From JBMNGN01 sp050949865 (GTDB taxonomy: Bacteria > Bacillota > Syntrophomonadia > Syntrophomonadales > Syntrophomonadaceae), in contig JBMNGN010000001.1 in NCBI GenBank assembly GCA_050949865.1, positions 372,001 to 436,000 of the forward strand: a stretch of 64,000 nucleotides of DNA, written 5' to 3'. A model generated the notes under the pieces. It saw only the letters and a list, made by a program, of their open reading frames with translations. It did not search any database and had not been told where the DNA came from. Position numbers and translations under genes: made by a program. Below are positions 26,392-35,360 of this stretch, one piece after another (position 1 is the stretch's first letter; the number at the start of each line of letters is the position of its first letter).

Positions 26392-27687
26392 ATGAAATAT
26401 AAAAATATATACCAGCGCAAATTAGTAAGTATTGAAGACGCCTTGAAGGAGATTAAAAGCGGGCAGGAAATAGCCTGTTCCCTTATAGCCTGTGAACCGG
26501 TGACCATGCTCAGCCACCTGCATACTATCAAGGACCGGGTGGAGGATCTATCAGTGGTTACCGCACTGCTGATGAATGAATATGAATTTTTTATGAATCC
26601 TGAAATGAAAGGGCACTTTCTTTTGAACAGTTGGTTTTACACTGCCGGGGCCCGCAAGGCTCATTCATTTGGTACCGTTTCCTATATTCCCCTGGAACTC
26701 CACCGGGCAGTATCCAGCCGTTCGTTTTACCGTAAACCTGATGTATTTCTGGGTTGCGCCAGCCCAATGGACCAGCATGGTTACTTGTCCTTGTCAATAG
26801 ATTCTGTATGTGAAAAAGATCTGATAGAACAGGCGGATAAAGTGATAATAGAAGTGAGCCCTAATTTTCCCCGAACTTATGGTGATACTCATATTCATAT
26901 TTCTGAAATCGATTATATAATTGAAACCGACCGCATGCCCCCTGTTATTCCAAAGGTTGAAACAAGCGACAAGGAAAGAGCTATTGGAGAATACGTTGCT
27001 GATCTGATAGAAGATGAATCCACCCTGCAAATCGGTTATGGCAGTATTCCCATGGCCATCACCGCCTGCCTTGCTGGCAAAAAAGATCTGGGAGTACACA
27101 CCGAATTGTTCAGTGAAGGGCTATTGGATCTTTACGAAGCTGGGGTAATAACGAATCGAAAGAAGACGATCTGGAAGGACAAGTTCGTGGCTGATTGCGC
27201 CTTAGGAACGAAACGCCTGTATGATTTTTTTGACAACAACATGGCGGTTGAATTTCAGCGGGGCAGTATAGTTAACGATCCCCAGATCATCGGGCGCAAC
27301 CATAAGATGGTGGCTATAAACTCTGCTCTTGAAATCGACCTGACTGGACAATGTTGTGCGGAATCCATCGGTCCTAAGCATTACAGCGGAACCGGTGGCC
27401 ATAAGGAATTCGCCCAAGGAATTCAGTATTCACCCGGCGGCAAATCCATTATTGCTTTCCTATCCACAGCCCGCAGCGATACTATCTCACATATCGTGCC
27501 TTTATTGACCCCGGGGGCGACGGTTACAACTTCACGGGTAGACGTGGATTATGTAGTAACTGAATACGGCGTAGCCAGCCTTAGAGGCCGTTCAATCAAA
27601 GAACGAGCTAAAGAACTGATAAACATTGCTCATCCCAACTTCAGGGATTTTTTACGTAGTGAAGCGAAACGAAATTATATTTTATAA
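26392..27687 (+). CDS. Acetyl-CoA hydrolase/4-hydroxybutyrate CoA-transferase family enzyme
   Basis: A 431-residue class I CoA-transferase. It would exchange CoA between acyl-CoA and a carboxylate such as acetate, butyrate or 4-hydroxybutyrate. The catalytic glutamate lies in GVHTELFSEGLLDLYEAG; the two-domain fold is supported by LGCASPMDQHGYLSLSID, LQIGYGSIPMAITACL and GGHKEFAQGIQYSPGGKSII. ATG at 26392 has GGGGTAACAGC upstream. Length is normal. In an acid-fermenting anaerobe this fits acyl-CoA/acetate exchange, but substrate cannot be fixed from sequence. Confidence 0.88.
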   Translation: MKYKNIYQRKLVSIEDALKEIKSGQEIACSLIACEPVTMLSHLHTIKDRVEDLSVVTALLMNEYEFFMNPEMKGHFLLNSWFYTAGARKAHSFGTVSYIPLELHRAVSSRSFYRKPDVFLGCASPMDQHGYLSLSIDSVCEKDLIEQADKVIIEVSPNFPRTYGDTHIHISEIDYIIETDRMPPVIPKVETSDKERAIGEYVADLIEDESTLQIGYGSIPMAITACLAGKKDLGVHTELFSEGLLDLYEAGVITNRKKTIWKDKFVADCALGTKRLYDFFDNNMAVEFQRGSIVNDPQIIGRNHKMVAINSALEIDLTGQCCAESIGPKHYSGTGGHKEFAQGIQYSPGGKSIIAFLSTARSDTISHIVPLLTPGATVTTSRVDVDYVVTEYGVASLRGRSIKERAKELINIAHPNFRDFLRSEAKRNYIL

Positions 27688-27721
27688 TCGAGGGAGTAAC
27701 CTAGGTGATGTTCACCTCTCG

Positions 27722-28153
27722 TTAATTCTTTTCGGAATCTATCTTCTTAAATAACTTAAACAAATCCGGTGCAGCATTCTTAAACCTAACAGGCTTCAAG
27801 TTTTTATTTGTAACTGCATGTCTGGTAAAACCAGTTACCAGCTTCTCTCCCGTACTTTTTCTGCGTATTTCATATTGTATTACAATGGTAGCCAATTTCA
27901 CTTCTTCAACCACAGCAGTTATCTCCAAAAGGTCATCATATACAGCAGGTTTGATATACTTGCATCCGCATTCTATAACCGGGAGCATTACTCCCTCCTG
28001 TTCCAAGCGACTGTATGGGAAGCCCATATTCCTTAACAATTCTGCCCTGCCCACTTCAAACCATTTAAAGTAATTGCTGTGGTAAACTACTGACATAGCG
28101 TCTGTGTCAGCATATATTACCCGGATTTCCGTTTTATGCCCAATCCTTGCCAT
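27722..28153 (-). CDS. YbgC/FcbC-family acyl-CoA thioesterase
   Basis: A 143-residue hotdog-fold thioesterase. The active-site region is YADTDAMSVVYHSNYFKWFE, with the catalytic Asp in the A-D-T-D segment and the hotdog helix after it. Such enzymes hydrolyse short-chain or aromatic acyl-CoAs. GGAGGGATATCG precedes ATG at 28153. It converges on the CoA-transferase, with the stops 34 bases apart. Confidence 0.88.
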   Translation of the reverse strand: MARIGHKTEIRVIYADTDAMSVVYHSNYFKWFEVGRAELLRNMGFPYSRLEQEGVMLPVIECGCKYIKPAVYDDLLEITAVVEEVKLATIVIQYEIRRKSTGEKLVTGFTRHAVTNKNLKPVRFKNAAPDLFKLFKKIDSEKN

Positions 28154-28166
28154 CGATATCCCTCCA

Positions 28167-28203
28167 GGGAAGCGAGGGGAAGTTCTTTTTGTTCCTTGCT
28201 TCC
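28167..28203. repeat. Palindromic repeat, GGAAGC/GCTTCC family
   Basis: GGAAGCGAGGGGAAGTTCTT followed by TTTGTTCCTTGCTTCC forms a hairpin between two convergently packed minus-strand genes. It shares the GGAAGC-AGGGGA-GTTCTTTT core with the copies at 24898 and 62041. Confidence 0.6.
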
Positions 28204-28208
28204 AGTAC

Positions 28209-28844
28209 TTAGTAGATTGATTTCCATTTCCTTTCTACTTCTTTTCTCAGCCTCAATGTTTTGGCAAGCTTCTTTCCTGCTTCCGCTGCTTGCTTTAATA
28301 TTATTGCATCATTTAAGGCCTCTCCCGGCTTATATAACCCAAAAGCTTTTATTGTGTCTATCACCCTATAACCCAAGGCCTCTAATGGTTTTACCATAGC
28401 TTCAACAGTGTGTCCCATATCTGCTTCTGAGTATTGCTCGCATACAGCTACAACAACTGCATATTTAATCCCCAGCACCTCATTGATTCCCATCCATACA
28501 GAACGGTCATCTTCTGCGAACACTTCAAAACAATAACACCTATCAATAAAAGCTTTTACATCTGCTGTTACATTGTAGAAGTAAGTAGGTGAACCTATTA
28601 TAATAGCATCTGCTTCCAGCAGCCGGGGATATATTTTCTGCATATCATCATCAATCACGCATTTATATGTATTTTTGCAGCCTTCACAACCGTTGCAATC
28701 AGCTATAGCATAATCACTCAGAAAAATTACCTCAGTTTCTATGCCTTCCTTTCTCGCTGCTTCATTAGCTGCTTGGACAATAGCTGCAGTATTTCCGTTC
28801 TTCCTCTTGCTACCGACAATTCCCAAGAGTTTAATGATAAGCAC
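28209..28844 (-). CDS. Iron-sulfur flavoprotein (Isf-like, NADPH-dependent FMN reductase fold)
   Basis: A 211-residue flavodoxin-fold protein. GIVGSKRKNGNTAAIVQAA is the FMN phosphate loop and IIIGSPTYFYNVTADVKAFI the second flavin contact. CNGCEGCKNTYKC is a compact C-x2-C-x2-C-x5-C motif, as in archaeal iron-sulfur flavoprotein, which binds a [4Fe-4S] cluster beside FMN. It probably handles single-electron transfer or oxidative stress in an anaerobe. The start is GTG at 28844; its ribosome site is very close, so the start is uncertain. Confidence 0.85.
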   Translation of the reverse strand: MLIIKLLGIVGSKRKNGNTAAIVQAANEAARKEGIETEVIFLSDYAIADCNGCEGCKNTYKCVIDDDMQKIYPRLLEADAIIIGSPTYFYNVTADVKAFIDRCYCFEVFAEDDRSVWMGINEVLGIKYAVVVAVCEQYSEADMGHTVEAMVKPLEALGYRVIDTIKAFGLYKPGEALNDAIILKQAAEAGKKLAKTLRLRKEVERKWKSIY

Positions 28845-29296
28845 CCCTTTTTTGATCCCTTTTCCTGTCTGAACATGGATGGAGGTTCTCGCTCCTAAAT
28901 CCTTTTCGGAGCTTCAGATTATAGCGGCCTGGGAACAGCAGAAAATATTATCTAGATTTTACTTTATTAATAGTGGTAATAAAAGACATTATACCCAACA
29001 TTTCCTCCTTTTCGTTATAATCTGATTATGTAATTCTTCTACACGTACGTCATAACTTTTGATACTTTATGGCTTTCCTACAAAACAGGGTACCGACTCT
29101 AAAAACATATGCGTCAGTACCCTGGTTATATTTTTTATTAGAAAGAAGTTCTTTTCCTTCAATTATGCCTTGTTGATTATAGCGGCCTGGGTTGCTGCTA
29201 TCAAAATAGACCAATCACTATTTTTCGCTATTATGGAACACTTTTTTAAATCTTCAATTTTATAGTAGTCGGGACTAAATGCACATAATAGCTTTT
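28845..29296. other. Intergenic region with a short direct repeat
   Basis: No supported gene. GATTATAGCGGCCTGGG occurs at about 28917 and again at about 29176, 260 bases apart in the same orientation, a possible trace of duplication or insertion. The 68-codon frame here (29059-29265) has no ribosome site and no family features. Confidence 0.35.
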
Positions 29297-31363
29297 TTAT
29301 TCCGTTCCTACTTTTAGAGCTTCACTCATGGAAACTTCGTTAACTCTCTTTGCACACAACAGCTTGCTTAGCTGGTAGGTTAACATAATAACCACGAAGC
29401 AGACAACCACATAAAGGGGGCTAATAATGGTTGGCAGCACTAAATTGATCATATTACCAAGATAGCCGTATATTGCGCCCATCGACGCCGCCATAATAGG
29501 AATGCTGAGAATAAATCCAGCCACTATGACAAAGGTAGAGCTGTTTAGTATCATGGATTTGATCTCCCTACGTCGATAACCAAATACCTTAAAAAGTGAT
29601 ATGGTGTTTCTATTTTCCTCAATAATCAACGAAGTTACAAGATAGAGAATAATCAAGGCCACAATACTGGAGACAATCGTCATTAATGCTACCATGGAAA
29701 TCATCTGCCCAAAAAATTCGTCCATTGCGTTAGGCATCTCACTCATGGATTTTATTCCTGATAGCTTTTCACTAGGAATATCAAGCTTAATTGTACTAAA
29801 AACCCCCATATAGCTGTTTTCTGGAAGCCCCAGTTTTTTGTTGAATTCTGTTATTGGCACATATATAAACTGCTCAACGTAGGAATCAGCGATAGCGTCA
29901 ATATGAAAGGTGTAGGGCTTCCCATCCTCTTTGTTGATGAAAGTTACAGTATCCCCAGCTTTAATGCCCAGTCGATTGGCCAAAGCCTTGGTAATATTTG
30001 TTTGATTGTTAGGAATAGGATTTCCTTTACTATCCTTCAGAGTCACAATTCTTGAATCTGACTTTATCCCAGTTATATAAAACTCAATTCCCTCATTGTT
30101 TTCAGGATAAAACTTCCCTGCATTAAAAGCCTCTGCCCCTTCCGGCGCCTCACCGAATTGTAGATCCCTGAAGGCATATTCGTATTCAAACTGGTATACA
30201 TCCGAGGTGTTAAATACATGGTTCATAGAGTTCAAGATAGTGAAACCAAAGAGCATTAAGACAGAGGCACTGGTAACTCCCAGGAAGAGAAATACAAGCC
30301 GTGAGATGCTTCTAAACTGCTCCCGTAGCTTAAACTTGGTGCTGAACTTAAACCTTTCTAGTTTAAAGGCTCGCTCCAGTGCATTAACCTTGGTTTTTTG
30401 CTTGTCCCCCTTCATAAGCTCCGCCGGAGAGCGCTTCAGTTCTGATCGTATAACGAGATAGCTGCTGAGGCCTAAAAATATTGTAGGCGTCAGTATTCCA
30501 ATTAATACATTTAGAAAGCTTAATTTAATGCCTGGAACAGGAACATTATAGTAGGAAATCATAGCCATAACCATTGGCTCGATAGAGGGTAGTGCCAACA
30601 GGCTTCCTATCATTCCACCTGCAAAAGCCAGCAGCAGCGGGATAGCCATATAGTGGCGCGTTAGCTCTCGTCGCCGGTAACCTTGGGCATAAAGTGTCCC
30701 GACAATCACCGATTCCTGGCGGATCATGCGCCAGAACATGATGCCGATAATTAAGCAAGACAAAAGAAACATTGCGGCTGGTAATGGTACGCTCATGGTT
30801 TTCATACCGATAATAGACGCCCAAACCACTCTTGCCCGTTTGTTGTTCATAATGTCAATCCAGTCAGATACTGTTATACCTTCTACCCGTAAACGTTCCC
30901 GAAATTGTACCGCCTGTCTATTAAGGCTCTGGGTTCTGTCATTAAACCTGACGGAATAGATGCTGGCAACATTATCTATATCTGAAAATTCCTCACGATT
31001 TATAACCGCCACACCGAAATCATTGGGCGAATACAGTATATCATTCACGTTCTTTAGAGGATAGATATAGTGGGGCAGAGACACAAAACCCACAACAGTG
31101 AAGGTTTTATCTGCCATCTCTATTTGACTGCCTACAGAATAACCGTTGGCTTTGGCAAAGGCAGGGTCAAGTAGAATCTCCCCCGAACTTTTACTGTTAA
31201 AATAGTTGAATAATGATCCTTTAGATATTTCTGCTTCCTTAATAATCACGTTTGTAGAAGCTCTTTCATAACCACTGCGAGCAAATTCTTTAAGAGCTGC
31301 ATTGATGATACGTTCTTGTTTATCCTTTTCTAAACTATAAAATCTTGTATTGATGACTTTCAC
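29297..31363 (-). CDS. Chimeric TetR HTH fused to truncated FtsX-type ABC permease
   Basis: A 688-residue product. Residues 1-57 are a TetR DNA-binding domain: KDKQERIINAALKEFARSGY and EAEISKGSLFNYFNSKS. From about residue 58 (GEILLDPAFAKANGYSVGS) the sequence is the periplasmic MacB-like part of an ABC permease, followed by FtsX segments such as FLLSCLIIGIMFWRM, FLFLGVTSASVLMLFGF and VALIILYLVTSLIIEENRNT. The TetR ligand domain, the first permease helix and any ATPase gene are missing. The best explanation is an in-frame deletion that joined a regulator to its target transporter. The frame is intact; function is doubtful. GTG at 31363 is the likely start. Confidence 0.8.
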   Translation of the reverse strand: MKVINTRFYSLEKDKQERIINAALKEFARSGYERASTNVIIKEAEISKGSLFNYFNSKSSGEILLDPAFAKANGYSVGSQIEMADKTFTVVGFVSLPHYIYPLKNVNDILYSPNDFGVAVINREEFSDIDNVASIYSVRFNDRTQSLNRQAVQFRERLRVEGITVSDWIDIMNNKRARVVWASIIGMKTMSVPLPAAMFLLSCLIIGIMFWRMIRQESVIVGTLYAQGYRRRELTRHYMAIPLLLAFAGGMIGSLLALPSIEPMVMAMISYYNVPVPGIKLSFLNVLIGILTPTIFLGLSSYLVIRSELKRSPAELMKGDKQKTKVNALERAFKLERFKFSTKFKLREQFRSISRLVFLFLGVTSASVLMLFGFTILNSMNHVFNTSDVYQFEYEYAFRDLQFGEAPEGAEAFNAGKFYPENNEGIEFYITGIKSDSRIVTLKDSKGNPIPNNQTNITKALANRLGIKAGDTVTFINKEDGKPYTFHIDAIADSYVEQFIYVPITEFNKKLGLPENSYMGVFSTIKLDIPSEKLSGIKSMSEMPNAMDEFFGQMISMVALMTIVSSIVALIILYLVTSLIIEENRNTISLFKVFGYRRREIKSMILNSSTFVIVAGFILSIPIMAASMGAIYGYLGNMINLVLPTIISPLYVVVCFVVIMLTYQLSKLLCAKRVNEVSMSEALKVGTE

Positions 31364-31385
31364 CTCATTTTCTCAGATATGTAAT

Positions 31386-31438
31386 TGACCACTATGGTCA
31401 TTTGCTATTATTGTATATCATATGACCATAGTGGTCAA
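31386..31438 (-). promoter_or_regulatory. Promoter with two TetR-type operators
   Basis: TGACCACTATGGTCA (31386-31400) and TGACCATAGTGGTCA (31423-31437) are each palindromic and together form a perfect larger dyad. On the minus strand -35 TTGACC (31433-31438) lies in one operator and -10 TACAAT (31410-31415) between the two, with a 17-base spacer. This is the ancestral tetR promoter with its own operators. Confidence 0.8.
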
Positions 31439-31710
31439 TTAAATTTTGTTAAGAATTTGTATATCTTTAAGAATGACATCTTTCCTTATTTTCAAAGTAT
31501 ATGTTTTCATCCTATAAAAACTCCAAAAGACTTTAATCTATCAATACCCCATTAATTTTACTTCCCTGCAAATTAATTCCAGCCAATAAATAAAATTTAT
31601 CTCTTTCACTGAGCCCCTAAAAAACTGATCAATAAATGTTTGATTATTAATGTTTAGTTTTTATTCAAATACCTATTTTCTATCAACACTTCACTGGATA
31701 ATATTAAATA

Positions 31711-31750
31711 AAAGGTATTGTCTCTTAAACCACTAAAAGACAATACCTTT
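31711..31750. terminator. Terminator after ppdK (probably bidirectional)
   Basis: A 13-bp stem AAAGGTATTGTCT/AGACAATACCTTT with a 14-base loop. The minus-strand side runs into TTTTATTTAA, about 75 bases beyond the ppdK stop. Confidence 0.75.
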
Positions 31751-31825
31751 ACTTTATTTTATACATATACTCGCTGTATAAGGCTTATAAACAATGTCTA
31801 TGCAACTCCTAAGTTAAACTCTAAT

Positions 31826-34477
31826 TTACCCTTGATGCTTTATAGCCGCTTGGGCGGCGGCCAGTCTGGCAATTGGAATTCTATAAGGCGAACAGCTTAC
31901 ATAGTCCAACCCAATTTGGTGGCAAAATTCAATTGAGCTTGGTTCACCGCCATGTTCTCCGCAGATCCCGATAATCAGGTTATCCTTTACACTTCTCGCT
32001 TTTTCTACTGCCAATTTCATAAGAAATCCTACCCCTTTGCGATCAAGCACTGCAAAAGGATTATCTTTTAGGATTTTATTCTCCAGATAGATGGGAATAA
32101 ACTTGCCTTCGGCATCATCACGGCTAAAACCAAGGGTGGTCTGGGTAAGATCATTGGTGCCGAAAGAAAAGAATTCAGCATGCCGGGCAATTTCATCAGC
32201 GGTAATACATGCCCTGGGAAGCTCTAGCATGGTGCCCAGAGAAAAATTAAGCTGGTCTATTCCTTTTTCCTTGATTAATTCTTGATATAATTCCATAATT
32301 TCAGATTTTAGTAGTATAAATTCCAGAGAATCCATGATCAGAGGGATTTCAATCTCGGCGAATGCATTAATACCTTCATTTTTCAGATCAATCAAGGCCT
32401 CAAATATTGCTCTTACCTGCATACGATATATCTCAGGATAGGTTAATCCCAGCCTGCATCCGCGATGCCCAAGCATAGGATTGGCTTCAGAAAGACTATG
32501 TATCTTTTTAAGCAGCTCCTGTTTATCAATCAAGAGCCGGCTGTTAATTCCTTTATGCTTCATTTCAGCTATTTCCAATAACAGAGATTGCTGATCCGGA
32601 AGAAATTCGTGTAACGGAGGATCGAGCAAGCGAATAGTTACCGGAAAAGGAGCCATGGCCTTCAGTATATCATAGAAGTCCTCTTTCTGGAAATTGAGAA
32701 GTCGATTCAAGGCATTTTGGCGGTCGGCAAGGTTTTCGGCCAGTATCATCTCCTGAACTATGGGAAGCCTTTCGTTTGCCATAAACATGTGTTCTGTACG
32801 ACACAATCCAATGCCCTCGGCTCCAAATTTACGTGCTTTGATAGCATCTGCAGGAGTATCGGCATTGGCTCTAATTTTTAATGATTTTATTTGATCAGCC
32901 CATTTAAGCAAGGTTTCAAACTCATCAGATAGGGTTGGTTCGATCATCGGTACTTCACCTAATATAACATTTCCCGTGGCACCATCTATGGTAATTATGT
33001 CATTTTCTTTGATTACCATCTGATTAACTGAAAACTGTTTATCGGTTATATTAATCCGAATAGTTTCACAGCCACACACACAAGGTTTTCCCATACCGCG
33101 GGCAACTACGGCAGCATGAGATGTCATCCCTCCACGGGCAGTCAATACTCCTTCGGCATTAATGATTCCATGTATATCGTCAGGGGTGGTCTCATTCCTT
33201 ACTAAAATAACTTTTTCCCCATTCATTCCTAATTTCTCGGCCACATCCGCATCAAAAACCACTTTGCCTGAGGCAGCTCCAGGGGAGGCAGGGAGTCCCC
33301 TGGCAATAACATTGAGATCAGCCGAATTATCTATTTGTCTGTGCAGCAATTGATTAAGCTGTTGGGCGTCTACCCTTAGAAGGGCTTCCTCAATACTTAG
33401 GATCTTTTCATTAACCATATCTACTGCAATCTTAACCGCTGCTTTGGCGGTTCGTTTACCATTCCTGGTCTGAAGCATAAAAAGACGTCCCTTTTCAACG
33501 GTAAACTCAATATCCTGCAGATCGCGATAATGTTTCTCCAGTATATTGCAAGTATTTATAAACTGGTCATAGACGCCGGGGAGTTTTTCTTTCAGCATGG
33601 TTATCGGCATAGGGGTTCGAATTCCAGCCACTACATCTTCTCCTTGAGCATTGACCAGGAACTCTCCATATAATTCTTTTTCCCCGGTTGAAGGGTTGCG
33701 GGTAAATGCCACCCCAGTTCCGCTGTCCTGCCCCATATTTCCAAAGGCCATAGACTGGATATTTACTGCAGTCCCGAGATCATCAGATATTTTATTCATC
33801 CGCCGGTATACTATGGCTCTCTGATTGTTCCAGGAATCAAAAACCGCCCTGATTGACATTTTTAGCTGCTCCCGGACATCCTGGGGGAAAACCATGCCGG
33901 TTTTCTGTAAAACTATGGTTTTATATTCTGCTATAATTGACATCAATTCCGAGGCTGGAAGGTCATGATCAAATATGATACTCAATTTCCGTTTATACTT
34001 TTCCACTACCTCGTCAAAAGTGGAATGCTCTATACCGAGGACCACATTGCTGAACATCTGTATGAAACGTCTGTAGCAATCATAGGCAAACCGGTCATTG
34101 CCAGTCTGCTCTGCCAATCCCAGCACTGATTCATCGTTTAAGCCCAGATTAAGGATGGTATCCATCATTCCTGGCATAGATATAGGAGCTCCGGATCTGA
34201 CAGACACTAACAGCGGTGTTTCTTTATCCCCGAATACTTTGCCAGTCTTTTCTTCAAGCCACTTAATAGCGTCAAGGACCTGTTCCAGCATTCCTTCGGG
34301 ATACTCCTTACCGAGGGTTATGTATTCTCTGCAGGCTTCAGTAGTTATGGTAAAACCCGGAGGAACTGGCAACTGAATACGGGTCATCTCAGCGAGGTTA
34401 GCTCCTTTTCCTCCTAGCAATGCTTTCATGTCTGAATTTCCTTCTTCAAATAAGTAGACATATTTTTTTTTAGACAT
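31826..34477 (-). CDS. ppdK: Pyruvate, phosphate dikinase
   Basis: The 883-residue PPDK interconverts pyruvate + ATP + Pi and PEP + AMP + PPi. The N-terminal ATP-grasp begins YLFEEGNSDMKALLGGKGAN; the phospho-histidine domain has VLTARGGMTSHAAVVARGMG with the catalytic His, preceded by the regulatory Thr in the same motif; the PEP/pyruvate TIM barrel ends with FSFGTNDLTQTTLGFSRDD and IGICGEHGGEPSSIEF. Length is standard. It overlaps its regulator PPSR by eight bases. In anaerobes PPDK can run toward PEP for gluconeogenesis or use PPi in glycolysis. Confidence 0.97.
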   Translation of the reverse strand: MSKKKYVYLFEEGNSDMKALLGGKGANLAEMTRIQLPVPPGFTITTEACREYITLGKEYPEGMLEQVLDAIKWLEEKTGKVFGDKETPLLVSVRSGAPISMPGMMDTILNLGLNDESVLGLAEQTGNDRFAYDCYRRFIQMFSNVVLGIEHSTFDEVVEKYKRKLSIIFDHDLPASELMSIIAEYKTIVLQKTGMVFPQDVREQLKMSIRAVFDSWNNQRAIVYRRMNKISDDLGTAVNIQSMAFGNMGQDSGTGVAFTRNPSTGEKELYGEFLVNAQGEDVVAGIRTPMPITMLKEKLPGVYDQFINTCNILEKHYRDLQDIEFTVEKGRLFMLQTRNGKRTAKAAVKIAVDMVNEKILSIEEALLRVDAQQLNQLLHRQIDNSADLNVIARGLPASPGAASGKVVFDADVAEKLGMNGEKVILVRNETTPDDIHGIINAEGVLTARGGMTSHAAVVARGMGKPCVCGCETIRINITDKQFSVNQMVIKENDIITIDGATGNVILGEVPMIEPTLSDEFETLLKWADQIKSLKIRANADTPADAIKARKFGAEGIGLCRTEHMFMANERLPIVQEMILAENLADRQNALNRLLNFQKEDFYDILKAMAPFPVTIRLLDPPLHEFLPDQQSLLLEIAEMKHKGINSRLLIDKQELLKKIHSLSEANPMLGHRGCRLGLTYPEIYRMQVRAIFEALIDLKNEGINAFAEIEIPLIMDSLEFILLKSEIMELYQELIKEKGIDQLNFSLGTMLELPRACITADEIARHAEFFSFGTNDLTQTTLGFSRDDAEGKFIPIYLENKILKDNPFAVLDRKGVGFLMKLAVEKARSVKDNLIIGICGEHGGEPSSIEFCHQIGLDYVSCSPYRIPIARLAAAQAAIKHQG

Positions 34478-35291
34478 GACTTAACCTCCTGTAATAGATT
34501 TCTAGTATTTTGCTGGCACTTTCTTCAACCGCTCTGTTAGTAACGTCAATGATTGGACACCCCAATTTTTTCATAATTGCATTGGCAAAATCCAATTCTT
34601 CTGCAATCCTTTCCGGATTAGCGTAACTAGCCTGTCCTTTTAATCCTAGAGTCTTTAAGCGTTCAGCCCGGATAGTGTTTAACTGCTCCTGATTAATGGT
34701 TAATCCAATCACCTTGCCTCTTTCTGCCTTAAAAAGCTCTTCGGGAGGAGTAACCTCTGGAACTAGCGGAATATTAGCTACCTTGAGCCGTTTATGGGCC
34801 AGATACATTGAAAGCGGGGTTTTAGATGTACGGGAAACGCCAACTAAAACTATATCAGCCAGATCAATACCTCTTGGGTCTTTGCCATCATCATAGCGAA
34901 CTGCAAACTCTACCGCCTCCACCCGGCGGTAATACATCTCATCCACTTTCCTCAGCAATCCAGGTTCATTCCTGGGTTCTAAGTTGCTTGCTTTTTTGAT
35001 CTCATTTATTAAAGGACCAAGGACATCTATACACACCACATTTTTATCCTGAGCTTCTTTTCTTAAGTGTTCTGCCAGTTCTTCTATGACCAGCGTATAA
35101 GCAATAAAAAAGCCATTCATCGAAGCCTGGTGTACTATTTCGTCTAAGATATCAGTATCAGAAATATTGGGAACTCTTCTAATCTCCATGCTGCCAGAAT
35201 TAAACTGGCTGGCTGCAGCTCTTACGACCATCTCTGCAGTCTCACCTATCGAATCTGACACAATAAACACCCCGGGTAAGCGACTAGCCAA
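34470..35291 (-). CDS. PPDK regulatory protein (kinase/pyrophosphorylase, DUF299)
   Basis: A 273-residue PPSR-family bifunctional enzyme: ADP-dependent phosphorylation of a Thr inactivates PPDK, and Pi-dependent dephosphorylation reactivates it. VFIVSDSIGETAEMVVRAA is the family N-terminus and VGVSRTSKTPLSMYLA its P-loop. The start is placed at TTG 35291, 7 bases after AGGAGGAGG; the ATG at 35312 lies before that ribosome site. It overlaps ppdK by eight bases and follows the CcpN-like repressor, so regulator and target are in one operon. Confidence 0.93.
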   Translation of the reverse strand: MASRLPGVFIVSDSIGETAEMVVRAAASQFNSGSMEIRRVPNISDTDILDEIVHQASMNGFFIAYTLVIEELAEHLRKEAQDKNVVCIDVLGPLINEIKKASNLEPRNEPGLLRKVDEMYYRRVEAVEFAVRYDDGKDPRGIDLADIVLVGVSRTSKTPLSMYLAHKRLKVANIPLVPEVTPPEELFKAERGKVIGLTINQEQLNTIRAERLKTLGLKGQASYANPERIAEELDFANAIMKKLGCPIIDVTNRAVEESASKILEIYYRRLSHV

Positions 35292-35360
35292 GAAAAAACC
35301 TCCTCCTAACATAAGCTAAATAGTTTCATAATGAACGGCAACTTTATTTTTAAATTATAT

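Noticed and set aside
26139..26531. 130-codon minus-strand frame
   Set aside because: It overlaps the CoA-transferase start antisense and resembles no family.
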